Shown: positions 8,484 through 18,185, counted from the first letter of the stretch. The stretch is DNA of 64,000 nucleotides from Shouchella oshimensis (GCF_002019765.1 NZ_KV917380.1:1321858-1385857), one strand, 5' to 3'. Notes: a model not told the origin generated them from the letters alone. Numbers and translations are program-made.

Positions 8484-8861
8484 ATGAAGCGTGTGATCGG
8501 TATGTTGCTACTTATAATGCTTAGCTTTTCTCAAGTGTCAGAGAAAGCAGTAGCGGTATCTGGAAATGAATTGATGGATGCTTTTTCGATACGAATTACT
8601 GTTGTGGAAGAGGATGTAGAATATCAATGGGAGTTTGATAATCCAAACCATTATGAGTACGAGAAAGGCACTAAAGTGTTGAAAGGTGACCATGCAAAGA
8701 TCCAAGTAATAAAAATGACTTCTTTGCTCCAATTAGATCAAGATAAAACAGCAGAGCAGTATAAAAAAGTATTGAAGCCATATTATCCGCAGATGTCTAG
8801 CTTTGAGATACGATGGATGGATGCTCACAGTGAGCGTTATATATGGAGCTGGGAAAAGTAA
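8484..8861 (+). CDS. Putative secreted protein of unknown function
   Basis: A 125-residue protein whose first 24 residues look like a signal peptide: Lys-Arg, then a hydrophobic core GMLLLIMLSF, and a cleavage-compatible AVA-VS site. The mature part is about 100 residues, rich in charged and aromatic residues and without cysteines, so it is not a lipoprotein. AAAGAGGTG precedes the ATG. It ends at a terminator shared with the convergent peptidase gene. No family recognised. Confidence 0.65.
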   Translation: MKRVIGMLLLIMLSFSQVSEKAVAVSGNELMDAFSIRITVVEEDVEYQWEFDNPNHYEYEKGTKVLKGDHAKIQVIKMTSLLQLDQDKTAEQYKKVLKPYYPQMSSFEIRWMDAHSERYIWSWEK

Positions 8862-8893
8862 AACAAGGGGCGTCCATAACCCCTTGTTTTTTT
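8862..8893. terminator. Terminator between convergent genes
   Basis: AACAAGGGG (8862-8870) pairs with CCCCTTGTT (8880-8888), followed by T residues on the plus strand. The minus-strand gene ends at 8897, and this hairpin follows its stop as well, with a shorter T run on that strand. Confidence 0.8.
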
Positions 8894-8896
8894 ATA

Positions 8897-10009
8897 TTAG
8901 TGCGCTCTTGGTGGGACATTAATAAGGTTTTTAGGAAAGATGGTTAGTGTCTCGACTCCATTATTTGTGACAACAACATCATCTTCAATTCGTACCCCTA
9001 CTACCCCAGGGATATAAATACCTGGTTCAATAGTAAACGTCATGCCCTCCACAAGTACATCGACGTTGTTCTGACTCATAGAAGGAAATTCGTGTACATT
9101 TATACCGAGACCGTGTCCTAAACGATGAGTAAAATAATCGCCAAACCCAGCGTTTTCAATTACGGTTCGAGCGATCGAGTCTAATTGTCCAATAACGACA
9201 TCTGGTTTAACCGCTGCAACTGCTGTTTCCTCTGCTTCTAAGACTGTATTGTAAACGAGCTGGTGCTGTTCAGGGACTTCACCATATGCCACTGTGCGTG
9301 TAATGTCGGAACAGTAGCCATTTACTACAACTCCTAAATCAAACAAAACAAATTCGCCTTCCTTTAACGCGCGTGTCCCAGGTTTACCATGTGGGGAGGC
9401 GGCATGATCACCAAACAAAACGGTGGTTTGAAATGCCATTTCCGAAATACCTTGCTTTTTTAACTCGTATTCAATTTCAGCAATAACTTCTAATTCGGTT
9501 ACTCCTGTGTACAATGCTTTAATGCCGAACTCAACACCAGCATCAGCAAAAGCAGCCGCTTGTTGTAAAATTTCCAATTCATCATCAGATTTTACTAAAC
9601 GCTGATTCATTAAAACGTGTTCACAATTGGAGAAGCGAATCGATTGGCCCAGTGATTCCAACGCCTTCATACGGGCGAATGTTAGTGTGCTTTCTTCTAT
9701 TAAAACCGACGTTATGTTCGTTAGCTGATTTTCCTGAAGCTTCTCTTTTATCAGTTGCCATACGTCTTCATGGTCACTATAAGGAAGAATATCGCCTTGA
9801 TATCCTGCTTGACGAACAAGCTCTTGTTCCATTCTTGGAATAACAAACACATAGGAATCTTGTAAGATAAAAAGTGCCATTAATCGTTCATGTGGATTGG
9901 CAAGCAATCCAGTTAAGTAAAATAAAGAGTCTTTGTTCGTAATAAAAGCAAAGTCCGCTTCTTCTTGTTTCGTATGTTGCTGTAATAGTTGCAGTCGCTC
10001 TAGGTTCAT
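8897..10009 (-). CDS. M24 family Xaa-Pro peptidase
   Basis: A cytosolic metallopeptidase that removes or splits dipeptides at a prolyl bond. The 370-residue protein has an N-terminal creatinase-like domain (1-130) and a pita-bread catalytic domain. Metal ligands are visible: two aspartates in VLFDLGVVVNGYCSDITRT, histidine in HRLGHGLGINVHE, and glutamates in FTIEPGIY and VGVRIEDDV. Length and order fit the YkvY/YqhT-type proline peptidases of bacilli; which paralogue this is cannot be decided. GAGGAGG precedes the ATG. It is transcribed alone, divergent from ytkL. Confidence 0.9.
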   Translation of the reverse strand: MNLERLQLLQQHTKQEEADFAFITNKDSLFYLTGLLANPHERLMALFILQDSYVFVIPRMEQELVRQAGYQGDILPYSDHEDVWQLIKEKLQENQLTNITSVLIEESTLTFARMKALESLGQSIRFSNCEHVLMNQRLVKSDDELEILQQAAAFADAGVEFGIKALYTGVTELEVIAEIEYELKKQGISEMAFQTTVLFGDHAASPHGKPGTRALKEGEFVLFDLGVVVNGYCSDITRTVAYGEVPEQHQLVYNTVLEAEETAVAAVKPDVVIGQLDSIARTVIENAGFGDYFTHRLGHGLGINVHEFPSMSQNNVDVLVEGMTFTIEPGIYIPGVVGVRIEDDVVVTNNGVETLTIFPKNLINVPPRAH

Positions 10010-10122
10010 TCTTTACCTGCCTCCTCTTCTCTACTATTATAAAACATAAAAGTAGGAATGTTTAGGTTAATTCTAAACAGGCTAATAAAGAAAGGAATGA
10101 GTCTGAATTGGAGGGATAGAAA

Positions 10123-10809
10123 ATGGAAGTAAGTTTTCATGGACATTCAGTTGTTAAAATGAAAACAAGGGGGAAAACGATCTTAATTGATCCGTTTATT
10201 ACTGGAAATAGCCAAACAGATCTAACAGCACAAGACGAAAATCCTGATGTCATCTTACTTACCCACGGTCATAATGATCATGTTGGAGACACTGTGGAGA
10301 TAGCTAAACGCTCTGGTGCACTTGTGGTTGCGGTAGCTGAACTTGCTACTTATATGAGTTTTCAAGGTGTAGAGTCTGTTCATCCGATGTCCATTGGTGG
10401 TGCGTATGAATTTGATTTTGGTATTGTAAAGTATACACAGGCATTTCATGGTTCTTCGTATACAGAAGAAGAAAATCAAAGAATTGTGTATACAGGAATG
10501 CCTGGTGGAATTTTGTTTAAGGCAGAAGGAAAAACCATTTATCATATGGGTGACACCGCGTTATTTAGTGACTTAAAAATGATTGGTGAACGAAATGATA
10601 TTGACGTTGCCTTTGTCCCAATGGGGGATAATTTCACGATGGGCCCTGAAGATGCAGAGACAGCTGTTGAATGGATTAATCCAAAAGTAGCAGTTCCAAT
10701 TCATTTCAATACCTTCCCACCTATTAAGCAAGATGCTAAGGCTTTTGTGGAGCGACTGCCTCACGGAAAAGGAAAATTTTTAGAAGCGGGTGAAACGATT
10801 CGCCTTTAA
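10123..10809 (+). CDS. ytkL: UPF0173 metal-dependent hydrolase YtkL
   Basis: A small (228-residue) protein of the metallo-beta-lactamase fold. The binuclear metal motif [11 protein letters not shown] lies at about residues 46-56, a further histidine in AFHGS near 109, and an aspartate in HMGDTALF near 144. Family members are annotated as hydrolases but their physiological substrate is not known. GGAGGG lies upstream of the ATG, and a strong terminator follows, so it is monocistronic. Neighbourhood is the same as in B. subtilis. Confidence 0.9.
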   Translation: MEVSFHGHSVVKMKTRGKTILIDPFITGNSQTDLTAQDENPDVILLTHGHNDHVGDTVEIAKRSGALVVAVAELATYMSFQGVESVHPMSIGGAYEFDFGIVKYTQAFHGSSYTEEENQRIVYTGMPGGILFKAEGKTIYHMGDTALFSDLKMIGERNDIDVAFVPMGDNFTMGPEDAETAVEWINPKVAVPIHFNTFPPIKQDAKAFVERLPHGKGKFLEAGETIRL

Positions 10810-10816
10810 GCCATAG

Positions 10817-10858
10817 AGCTGAATGCAAGGACAAACTCCTTTGTATTCAGCTTTTTTT
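10817..10858 (+). terminator. Terminator after ytkL
   Basis: AGCTGAATGCAAGG (10817-10830) pairs with CCTTTGTATTCAGCT up to 10852, with a T tract after it. Confidence 0.9.
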
Positions 10859-10908
10859 AGTCATGTTCTTCTTGTTTGTACATAAAGTAGTAGACAAGGA
10901 GGGATTCG

Positions 10909-11148
10909 ATGAAACAACGTGGCGTAATTTGTATACTACTCGCCTGCATTATGGGGGCGTATGCTTTTGAAAATTTACCATTCAAGGAAGCTGGTTTAAG
11001 CCAAGTTTTTGCTTATTCTTGGGTCGGTTTTTGCTTGCTAGTCGTCTTAGGAAATGGACTTGCCGTTTTAAAAGCCCAGCGTTTGGAACAGAAGGAAAAA
11101 CTTGCTTCTAAAGCAGCGAATCGAAAAAAGTTAAGACAGTACGGTTAA
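10909..11148 (+). CDS. Small membrane protein of unknown function
   Basis: A 79-residue protein with two predicted membrane segments, residues 6-22 and about 34-52, joined by a short loop, and a strongly basic C-terminal tail (KAANRKKLRQ) that would lie in the cytosol. AAGGAGG lies 6-7 bases before the ATG. It precedes ytoI by about 70 bp without a visible terminator, so co-transcription is possible. I do not recognise the family. Confidence 0.65.
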   Translation: MKQRGVICILLACIMGAYAFENLPFKEAGLSQVFAYSWVGFCLLVVLGNGLAVLKAQRLEQKEKLASKAANRKKLRQYG

Positions 11149-11217
11149 GAAGTTGCTAGGGCACTACGTCAAGTCGTATACTAAAAAGAAGTGAAATGGT
11201 GAAAGCGTGGTGCCAAG

Positions 11218-12528
11218 GTGACTAAACACGAGCAAATAATTGACTATATTACTCAGCTTCCCATTGGAGGCAAGATATCCGTTCGTCAAATTGCCAAAGC
11301 AATGTCTGTAAGTGAAGGAACAGCTTATCGGGCAATTAAAGAAGCTGAATCGCAGGGGCTTGTATCGACGATTGAACGAGTAGGAACGATTCGCATTGAG
11401 AAAAAGAAAAAAGAAAACATCGAGAAGCTAACCTTTGCAGAAGTTGTAAATATTGTTGATGGACAAGTTCTTGGAGGGAGATCTGGTTTACATAAAACGC
11501 TAAGTCGCTTTGTCATAGGAGCGATGAAAACAGAAGCTATGATGCGGTATGTAACGGCAGGAAACTTACTCATTGTTGGAAATCGTTATCAAGTCCATAA
11601 GATTGCCCTTGAAACAGGAGCAGCAGTGTTAATTACAGGAGGGTTCGATACGAGTTCAGATGTGATTAAGCTTGCAGATGAACTTGATTTACCGGTTATT
11701 TCGACGTCTTACGACACATTTACAGTTGCTGCAATGATTAACCGTGCGATATACGATCAACTTATTAAAAAAGAGATTGTTGTAGTAGATGATATTTTAA
11801 TCCCATTAGAAAAAACGTACTATTTAACGATAGGTGAATCGGTTCAGCACTGGCAAGCATTAAATGAGCGTACAGGTCATAGTCGCTATCCGGTTGTAGA
11901 CAATACCCTTAAAGTCCAAGGGATGATAGCTGCTAAAGACGTATTTGATCAATTAAAACAACAGCCGATAGAAAAAGTGATGACGCAAAACCCTATTACT
12001 GTGAATGAAAAAACATCAATCGCTGCTGTGGCCCATATTATGGTGTGGCAAGGTATTGAATTACTCCCTGTTACAGATGGACAAAAAAGGTTGATTGGTG
12101 TTGTGAGTAGACAAGATGTGTTAAAAGCTATGCAAACAACACAACGTCAGCCGCATGTAGGAGAGACCTTAGAAGAAATTGTAACAAGCAGGATGGAGCA
12201 AGTAACAGAAACGAAACAAGAGCCTGTTTATCGTATTGTTGTGAGCCCACAAATGACTGATCAACTTGGGACGGTTTCTTATGGGGTAATGACAACGATT
12301 ATGATTGAAGGTGCAAGACGGACATTGCGTATGCACAAGCGTGGTGATATCGTTGTCGAAAATTTAACGCTATATTTTTTAAAGCCCATTCAAATTGACA
12401 CAGAAGTAAAGGTAATACCTCGATTGCTAGAAGTCGGGAGGAAGCATGGCAAGTTTGATGTGGAGGTATACAGAGAAGGAGAGATTGTTGGGAAAGCATT
12501 ATTAACAGCACAGTTGATCGAAGCTTAA
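11218..12528 (+). CDS. ytoI: YtoI-like CBS and DRTGG domain transcriptional regulator
   Basis: A 436-residue multidomain protein: a DeoR/GntR-like winged helix (residues 1-60, with EGTAYRAIKEAE as recognition region), a DRTGG domain (about 70-185), two CBS repeats (about 195-310), and a C-terminal hot-dog thioesterase-like domain (about 330-436). CBS pairs typically bind adenine nucleotides, so the protein may sense energy or acyl-CoA state; its targets are not established. The GTG start has only a weak ribosome binding site. Convergent with ytpI, as in B. subtilis. Confidence 0.88.
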   Translation: MTKHEQIIDYITQLPIGGKISVRQIAKAMSVSEGTAYRAIKEAESQGLVSTIERVGTIRIEKKKKENIEKLTFAEVVNIVDGQVLGGRSGLHKTLSRFVIGAMKTEAMMRYVTAGNLLIVGNRYQVHKIALETGAAVLITGGFDTSSDVIKLADELDLPVISTSYDTFTVAAMINRAIYDQLIKKEIVVVDDILIPLEKTYYLTIGESVQHWQALNERTGHSRYPVVDNTLKVQGMIAAKDVFDQLKQQPIEKVMTQNPITVNEKTSIAAVAHIMVWQGIELLPVTDGQKRLIGVVSRQDVLKAMQTTQRQPHVGETLEEIVTSRMEQVTETKQEPVYRIVVSPQMTDQLGTVSYGVMTTIMIEGARRTLRMHKRGDIVVENLTLYFLKPIQIDTEVKVIPRLLEVGRKHGKFDVEVYREGEIVGKALLTAQLIEA

Positions 12529-12530
12529 AG

Positions 12531-12556
12531 AACTTCCCTAGTAGCCTAGGGAAGTT
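12531..12556. terminator. Bidirectional terminator between ytoI and ytpI
   Basis: AACTTCCCTAG (12531-12541) pairs perfectly with CTAGGGAAGTT (12546-12556). It lies between two convergent genes, but T runs are short on both sides. Confidence 0.65.
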
Positions 12557-12840
12557 TAGTCAAGTTGAGCGGTATAATGTTTATGGGCGCGTGCCCCGTG
12601 AGTAGCATTGGCAATACCAAACAGTAAAAAGACGCCGCCAATAAGTAATTGAATGGCAGTGTAGTTTGACAACAGTAGTAAAATAACACTAATAGCAATT
12701 AACGTTGCGCCTAGGGCCAATTGCGCTCGAGATTCTAAAATTTTCTTTTCTAAAGAGTCTTTTAGACGGAACGCTTTTATTCGACTAAATAGATATAAAA
12801 GAAAAGCAGCAATGGCTACAATAATAAGAATTTGATTCAT
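12556..12840 (-). CDS. ytpI: YtpI family membrane protein
   Basis: A 94-residue integral membrane protein with three predicted segments: residues 3-19, about 44-62 and 64-82. The loop between the first two is basic. Size, composition and its place between ytoI and nrnA agree with YtpI, whose function is unknown. AGGAGG lies 9 bases before the ATG. It is divergent from nrnA. Confidence 0.8.
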   Translation of the reverse strand: MNQILIIVAIAAFLLYLFSRIKAFRLKDSLEKKILESRAQLALGATLIAISVILLLLSNYTAIQLLIGGVFLLFGIANATHGARAHKHYTAQLD

Positions 12841-12927
12841 TACACAGGTCCTCCTATATAGACAAGCTGTTTTTATTGTACAGTGTAAAAAAAGAAAAGA
12901 CTAGTTCTGATTGAAAGAGGTTATCAA

Positions 12928-13857
12928 ATGTTTACCCATATTATTGAGAAAATTGAACAGTTTGAAACAGTCATTATTCATCGACACGTACGTCCAGATC
13001 CTGATGCATTAGGATCACAACTTGGCTTAAAAGCGATCATTAAACAAAGCTTTCCGAATAAACATGTTTATGCTGTTGGAGAAGAAGAACCATCTCTTCT
13101 GTTCTTAGGAAGAATGGATACGATTGACGACGACATGTATGACGGTGCCTTAGTCATCGTTTGTGATACGGCAAACACAGAGAGAATTAGTGACGATCGT
13201 TTTAATAGCGGAAAAATGCTGATTAAACTTGATCATCACCCGAATGAAGAGCCTTATGGAGACATTGTGCTTGTGGATACTACAGTAAGTTCAACGTCTG
13301 AATTAATTGTTGCACTACAAGAGCATTCTTCTGTTTTATCTCTGACTGAAGAAGCATCATTTCTTCTTTATTCAGGAATTGTAGGAGACACAGGTCGTTT
13401 TCGATTCCGCAATACAACAGGAGAGACGTTAAGAAGAACAGCTTTACTGCTAGATCAAGGAATTGATACTCAAACATTATTTAATCAACTTTACAAGCGA
13501 GAATTACCGCTAGTCCGTTTAGAAGGCTATATTCTACAGCATTTTGAGTTGTTTGATGGGCGTGTTGGGGTAATGAAACTGCCAAAAGCGACGCTACAAT
13601 CGTTTGATGTTACATCCAACGAATCTTCTTTACTTGTCAATTGTTTCTCTGGTGTAGAGAATATTCAAATTTGGGTCTTTTTTGTAGAAGAGGACGATCG
13701 TATTCGAGTACGACTAAGATCGAAGGCTGTTGTCATTAATGGGATTGCGAAAGAACACCATGGTGGTGGTCATCCTGTAGCTGCTGGTGCAACGGCGTAT
13801 TCTTGGGAGGAAGTGGAAGAAATCATTCAGAAGTTACGACAAGCAGTGAGTGTTTAA
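12928..13857 (+). CDS. nrnA: NrnA, oligoribonuclease and pAp phosphatase (DHH/DHHA1)
   Basis: A 309-residue phosphoesterase that degrades very short RNAs and hydrolyses 3'-phosphoadenosine 5'-phosphate. Metal-binding motifs are complete: HVRPDPDALGS near residues 20-30, CDTAN near 77, LDHHPN near 100-106, and GDTGRFRF near 153. The C-terminal DHHA1 domain ends with GGGHPVAAGA (about 279-288), which binds the substrate. It is YtqI in the older B. subtilis nomenclature. The gene ends 5 bp from the convergent ytrI stop, with no hairpin between them. Confidence 0.95.
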   Translation: MFTHIIEKIEQFETVIIHRHVRPDPDALGSQLGLKAIIKQSFPNKHVYAVGEEEPSLLFLGRMDTIDDDMYDGALVIVCDTANTERISDDRFNSGKMLIKLDHHPNEEPYGDIVLVDTTVSSTSELIVALQEHSSVLSLTEEASFLLYSGIVGDTGRFRFRNTTGETLRRTALLLDQGIDTQTLFNQLYKRELPLVRLEGYILQHFELFDGRVGVMKLPKATLQSFDVTSNESSLLVNCFSGVENIQIWVFFVEEDDRIRVRLRSKAVVINGIAKEHHGGGHPVAAGATAYSWEEVEEIIQKLRQAVSV

Positions 13858-13861
13858 GTAT

Positions 13862-14380
13862 TTAAGGGCTGCTCCTTTGCTCTTCGTGAATGATTTCAAC
13901 ATCAATTCGGAAATCTGGTAGAGCGTACGTTCTCGTAATTTTTACAGTATAGTGGTTATCATTAATTTTGTAGACTTTATTTTCAACTGCGCTCTCCATG
14001 ACTTCGGTTAAACTTGCGATGGTTTCGATACTTGTCCCTTGAAGATGCTGTAGCTCTTTTAACATTTGTTGTCTTAGCTCATATACATTTAGTTGGCTTA
14101 GGTGGTAGCGTTCAGCATTTAGAATTGTGACCGACACCGTTTGAACAAGGAGCTGTCGGGCATTTTCTTCATTTTGTAGTGATAAGTCATGAATAAATTG
14201 CGCGTTCTTTGCTTGTAACTCTTCAATGATGATGTCTTTTTTACCAATTTCTCCATGAAGACGGTCGTGTTTTTGACCGTATTCGGCAATGAAAAAAGAC
14301 CAGCCGATTAAGGCGCCAATCATGATGCCAGCAAAAAAACGCAGCCATCCTCGGTGCTTTGAGTAATTTGGAACGAACAT
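13862..14380 (-). CDS. ytrI: Sporulation membrane protein YtrI
   Basis: A 172-residue protein with one membrane anchor near residues 15-33, followed by a coiled-coil segment (about 40-75, QAKNAQ...LQNEENAR) and a C-terminal domain likely outside the membrane. Its start ATG shares one base with the ytrH stop (TAATG), so both are translated from one mRNA. In B. subtilis ytrHI is made in the mother cell under sigma-E and supports spore formation; no sigma-E promoter was firmly identified here. Confidence 0.85.
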   Translation of the reverse strand: MFVPNYSKHRGWLRFFAGIMIGALIGWSFFIAEYGQKHDRLHGEIGKKDIIIEELQAKNAQFIHDLSLQNEENARQLLVQTVSVTILNAERYHLSQLNVYELRQQMLKELQHLQGTSIETIASLTEVMESAVENKVYKINDNHYTVKITRTYALPDFRIDVEIIHEEQRSSP

Positions 14381-14715
14381 TAGACTGGGTCACCTACAAT
14401 CCACCTTAGCAAAATCGAGCCAGATTGTGCTCCACAAAAAGCAACCAGCAGCATGGCAAGCGTTCGATAAACATCTTCATGTACACCGCTAAATAAGCCG
14501 CTTTCTATTTTCGTAATCGCATCAAAAGAACCACCAATGGCCGCGACAATGGCCCAGATTTTTAAGCTGTTTGATAAGCTGAAAATTTCACTAAGGACTG
14601 GTTTTCCAATAAGAAAAGCACCAATTCCACCAATTAATGCACCACCAATCATTACGCCAAAAGCAATGAAGAAGTTCATGACTAAATGAGCAAGCATTTC
14701 TTTCGTTAGAAGCAT
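14380..14715 (-). CDS. ytrH: Sporulation protein YtrH
   Basis: A 111-residue membrane protein with about three predicted segments (near 12-36, 48-70 and 80-100) and glycine-rich motifs such as GGALIGGIGA. The frame is open from a GTG at 14727, but AGGTGG lies just after that codon and points to the ATG at 14713-14715. First gene of the ytrH-ytrI pair, divergent from dnaE. Family role in sporulation is known, molecular function is not. Confidence 0.83.
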   Translation of the reverse strand: MLLTKEMLAHLVMNFFIAFGVMIGGALIGGIGAFLIGKPVLSEIFSLSNSLKIWAIVAAIGGSFDAITKIESGLFSGVHEDVYRTLAMLLVAFCGAQSGSILLRWIVGDPV

Positions 14716-14823
14716 TGCATTCACCACCTAGTTTTTACGTATTAATTATATATAAGGACAAACCAATACGATTATGACAATAAAAAACGAAGATTCGTTA
14801 GTAGAAGAAGATAAAGGAGAGTG

Positions 14824-17800
14824 ATGGTGTTGAGCACCTTGCTTTCAAATATTTATAGTGAGCATAGTCTACTTCAGTCTGGGTTAACGATAAAAGCCTA
14901 TGTACAACAAGCCAAACAATTAGGATATAAAAACCTTGCATTGACAGACAAACATACATTGAGTGGCGTGTATGATTTCTTAAGAGAATGTGAGAAAGTT
15001 GATATGAAACCATTGGTCGGGCTAGAGTGTACAGTCCTTGTTAAAGACGTTCGACTTACCGTACGTTTGCTTGCTAAAAACAAGCAAGGTTATCAACAAT
15101 TAGTTGAACTAAGCTCTGTGATGCGGATGAGCAAGGAAAACGGAATTTCATATGAAGTTTTTCAACAGCAGACAACGGCATGCATGGTTTTATTGTCGCG
15201 CCAGTCATTTATTCAAGCAAAGGACTGGTATAAAAGGTGGCTAGCACTTACTGCACATAGTGAAGGAAGGTTAGAGATTCATGGTGCAAGCGATTATACG
15301 CTAATCGAGTTTGCAGAAGCTCATAACATTGTATGTGTGGCAGCTCCGCCTATACGATTTTTAAGGAAAGAAAACTACGATTTCTATCGTCTGCTCACTG
15401 CAATCGGTGCAGGGACTACAGTGGACCATGTTGTGCTAGAAGAAGAAACGGAAAAGGCGTACCTATTGTCGTTAACGGAACGAAGGGAACGGTTCTCAGA
15501 AGCCCTTCTGAACGAAACAGATGCGCTTGCTGACGAGATCGAGACGTTCACCCTTTTTCAAAAGCCGACAATCCCGCGTTTTGACGGTTTAGAAGAAAAC
15601 GAGGCACAGGAACGACTGCAGGAAAACGCATTGAAAGGGTTTCAGCAACGTTATCAGTCAAACCCGTCCGAAGAAGCAATGGAGCGGTTGAAAAAGGAAT
15701 TGGCGGTGATAAAGCAGCTTGGTTTTGCTTCGTACTTTTTAATTGTGGCTGACTTTATGGATTATGCACATCGATCTAATATCCTGACAGGTCCAGGAAG
15801 GGGCTCCTCGGCGAGCTCTATTGTTGCTTATGCATTACGTATTACAGATGTTGATCCTCTTAAGCATGGCTTACTGTTTGAACGGTTTTTAAATCCAGAG
15901 CGTATTTCGCTACCGGATATTGATATTGATTTTCCTGATTACCGCCGAGACGATGTTATTCATTACGTTCGAGAACGGTTTGGAAAAGAGCATGTGGCGC
16001 AAGTATTGACATTCGGTACGTTTGCAGGAAAAGCAGCGATTCGTGATGCAGGAAAAGCATTTGGTCTGAACAGCGGCTTTGTTGATCGTGTTGCAAAGGC
16101 GATGAATTCTGCGCTTACACTGGAAGAAGCTGAACAGCAGGGGGTATTTTCATCGTTTCAATCAACTGAGCTTGATACACTTCTTTTCTTTGCAAAGCAG
16201 TTAGAAGGCATGCTTAGACATGAATCAACTCACGCTGCTGGAGTTATTATTAGCGATCGTCCCCTTAAAGAAAAAGTAGCTCTCCAATATGGAAGTGATG
16301 AAAGGGTCCTTACACAAGCTGATATGAATAGCCTCGACGCTCTAGGCTATGTGAAATTTGATTTTCTTGGCTTAAAAAATTTAACGTTGCTCGAACGGAT
16401 GCTTCGTTTAATTGAAGGAGCAACCAATCAGAAACTTAACTTACGCGACATTCCGTTTCATGACGAGAAAACGTTTCGCTTATTACAACAAGGAGAATCA
16501 ACGGGTATTTTCCAATTAGAATCTGACGGAATGAGACGGGTGTTAAAGCAGTTAAAACCGTCCAGTTTCAATGATATTGTTGCAACGACTTCGTTGTATC
16601 GACCAGGCCCCATGACATTTATTAAGGACTATATTCAGAGCAAACATGAGCAGAAAAAAACATTTTCTCATCATGTTGAGATCAATCGCATTTTACAACC
16701 GACTTTTGGGGTAATTGTCTACCAAGAACAAATTATTCAATTGATTCAAATTAGTGCTGGATATAGTCTTGCTGAAGCAGATGTCTTTCGACGAGCCATT
16801 AGTAAAAAACAGCGAGAGTTAATGAATAAAGATGCTTTTGTCGAGCGTTCAATCGCAAGAGGCTATACAAAAGAGGAAGCGGAGACATTATTTGCGTTAA
16901 TTGAAAAATTTTCGAATTACGGTTTTCCAAAGTCTCACGCAACGGCTTACAGTATGATCAGTTACTGGCTGGCTTATTTGCGCGTGCACTATCAAGAAGC
17001 GTTTTTTGCAGCCCTCTGTTCAGCTAATTGGCAAGATCATCAGAAGCTGTATAACTATATTTATGAAGCTAGAAAAGCAGGGGTTGAAGTGCTTCCGCCC
17101 TCTATTCAAGAGAGTCATGCTTTATTTACTGTTGAGAACAAGAGCATTCGATTTGGTCTACTTCCAATTACAATGGTCAATCGTCGTATTGTCGATCAGA
17201 TTAAAAAAGCACGAACGACACCGTTTCAAGATTTCTTTACCTTTGTTGCAAAGGTGTATTCTTCAACGATTACTCAACCAGTTATAACGTCATTCATTAA
17301 AGCTGGTGCTTGTGATCATTGGGGCTATTCACGAGCAGTTTTATTAGCAAATGTAGACAAAGCCATTGCATTTGCTAAACAAATTGATGATTTTAAACAG
17401 TCAGCAGGCAGTTTGTTTACCATTAATCCTGTTACACCCGCCTATATTGATATTGAACCGTCAACAAAGATGGAAGAACTAGGTTGGGAGCGAGAGGTGC
17501 TGGGGTTTTATTTTTCTGGTCATCCTATTGAAAATGTCAAGGAGCGTCTTGCGCCTTTTCACCGAACGACACTTATTCAAGCAGAACCTTCTAGAAAAGC
17601 TATTCGAGTTGGTGTTTTAGTGAAAGCACTAAAAAAAATCACAACAAAAAAAGGGAAAGCAATGGCTTTTTTTATTGGTAGCGATGAAACGGAAGAGTGT
17701 GAATGTGTTGTTTTTCCTACTGTGTGGAAAGATGTGGAAACAGTCTTGACTGAAGGAAGTCTTGTGCTTTTAAGTGGAGTTGTAGAAGAAAGAGAAGGAA

Positions 17801-18108
17801 AAAAACAGTTTATTGTTCAAAAAGCCATTGATCTGAATCAACTGCCGTCCACTGAAAGCAAGCAATTTCTCCACGTTCATATTGAAAAAGAACAAGACGT
17901 GCCAACCAAATTAAGTGACTTAAAGTACATTTTAAGTCAAGACAGAGGCACAGCACCTGTTATCTTACATCGTAAAAAAAATCATACAAAAATAAAGCTG
18001 CCAGATAAATATGCCGTACAGCCGTCAAAGCGAACGATTCAGCTTTTAAAACGGTTATTTGGGGAAACGAATATCCGCTTAGAAGAACGTGAGGATGAGC
18101 AAGAATAA
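14824..18108 (+). CDS. dnaE: DNA polymerase III alpha subunit DnaE (lagging-strand type)
   Basis: A C-family replicative polymerase of 1094 residues, close to the 1115 of B. subtilis DnaE. Order: PHP domain (1-210), palm with GPGRGSSASSIVAY near residues 323-336 and the catalytic PDIDIDFPD near 362-370, fingers, helix-hairpin-helix, and an OB fold (about 920-1000). The PHP metal motif is degenerate: SNIYSEHSLL replaces the usual HxHS start. In bacilli this enzyme extends RNA primers before PolC takes over. Start is one of GTG 14821, ATG 14824 or GTG 14827 after AAAGGAGA. Confidence 0.96.
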   Translation: MVLSTLLSNIYSEHSLLQSGLTIKAYVQQAKQLGYKNLALTDKHTLSGVYDFLRECEKVDMKPLVGLECTVLVKDVRLTVRLLAKNKQGYQQLVELSSVMRMSKENGISYEVFQQQTTACMVLLSRQSFIQAKDWYKRWLALTAHSEGRLEIHGASDYTLIEFAEAHNIVCVAAPPIRFLRKENYDFYRLLTAIGAGTTVDHVVLEEETEKAYLLSLTERRERFSEALLNETDALADEIETFTLFQKPTIPRFDGLEENEAQERLQENALKGFQQRYQSNPSEEAMERLKKELAVIKQLGFASYFLIVADFMDYAHRSNILTGPGRGSSASSIVAYALRITDVDPLKHGLLFERFLNPERISLPDIDIDFPDYRRDDVIHYVRERFGKEHVAQVLTFGTFAGKAAIRDAGKAFGLNSGFVDRVAKAMNSALTLEEAEQQGVFSSFQSTELDTLLFFAKQLEGMLRHESTHAAGVIISDRPLKEKVALQYGSDERVLTQADMNSLDALGYVKFDFLGLKNLTLLERMLRLIEGATNQKLNLRDIPFHDEKTFRLLQQGESTGIFQLESDGMRRVLKQLKPSSFNDIVATTSLYRPGPMTFIKDYIQSKHEQKKTFSHHVEINRILQPTFGVIVYQEQIIQLIQISAGYSLAEADVFRRAISKKQRELMNKDAFVERSIARGYTKEEAETLFALIEKFSNYGFPKSHATAYSMISYWLAYLRVHYQEAFFAALCSANWQDHQKLYNYIYEARKAGVEVLPPSIQESHALFTVENKSIRFGLLPITMVNRRIVDQIKKARTTPFQDFFTFVAKVYSSTITQPVITSFIKAGACDHWGYSRAVLLANVDKAIAFAKQIDDFKQSAGSLFTINPVTPAYIDIEPSTKMEELGWEREVLGFYFSGHPIENVKERLAPFHRTTLIQAEPSRKAIRVGVLVKALKKITTKKGKAMAFFIGSDETEECECVVFPTVWKDVETVLTEGSLVLLSGVVEEREGKKQFIVQKAIDLNQLPSTESKQFLHVHIEKEQDVPTKLSDLKYILSQDRGTAPVILHRKKNHTKIKLPDKYAVQPSKRTIQLLKRLFGETNIRLEEREDEQE

Positions 18109-18128
18109 AAGAAGTTTCCATCAACCTA

Positions 18129-18157
18129 TTGGCAGATGGAACGAACGTGTTTATAAT
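18129..18157 (+). promoter_or_regulatory. Promoter of the ytsJ operon
   Basis: TTGGCA (18129-18134), a 17-bp spacer and TATAAT (18152-18157): a near-consensus sigma-A promoter starting 21 bp after the dnaE stop. The expected start of transcription is near 18164. Confidence 0.85.
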
Positions 18158-18174
18158 AGAAGGCGAACAATAGG

Positions 18175-18185
18175 TGGTCTGACCA
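18175..18185. promoter_or_regulatory. Perfect palindrome, likely FCD-type GntR operator
   Basis: TGGTCTGACCA is an exact palindrome with one central base and fits TNGTNNNACNA, the general operator of FadR/PdhR-type GntR regulators. It would lie near +11 to +22, so a bound repressor would block the leaving polymerase. A regulator of that very type is the second gene of the operon. Binding is inferred. Confidence 0.6.
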
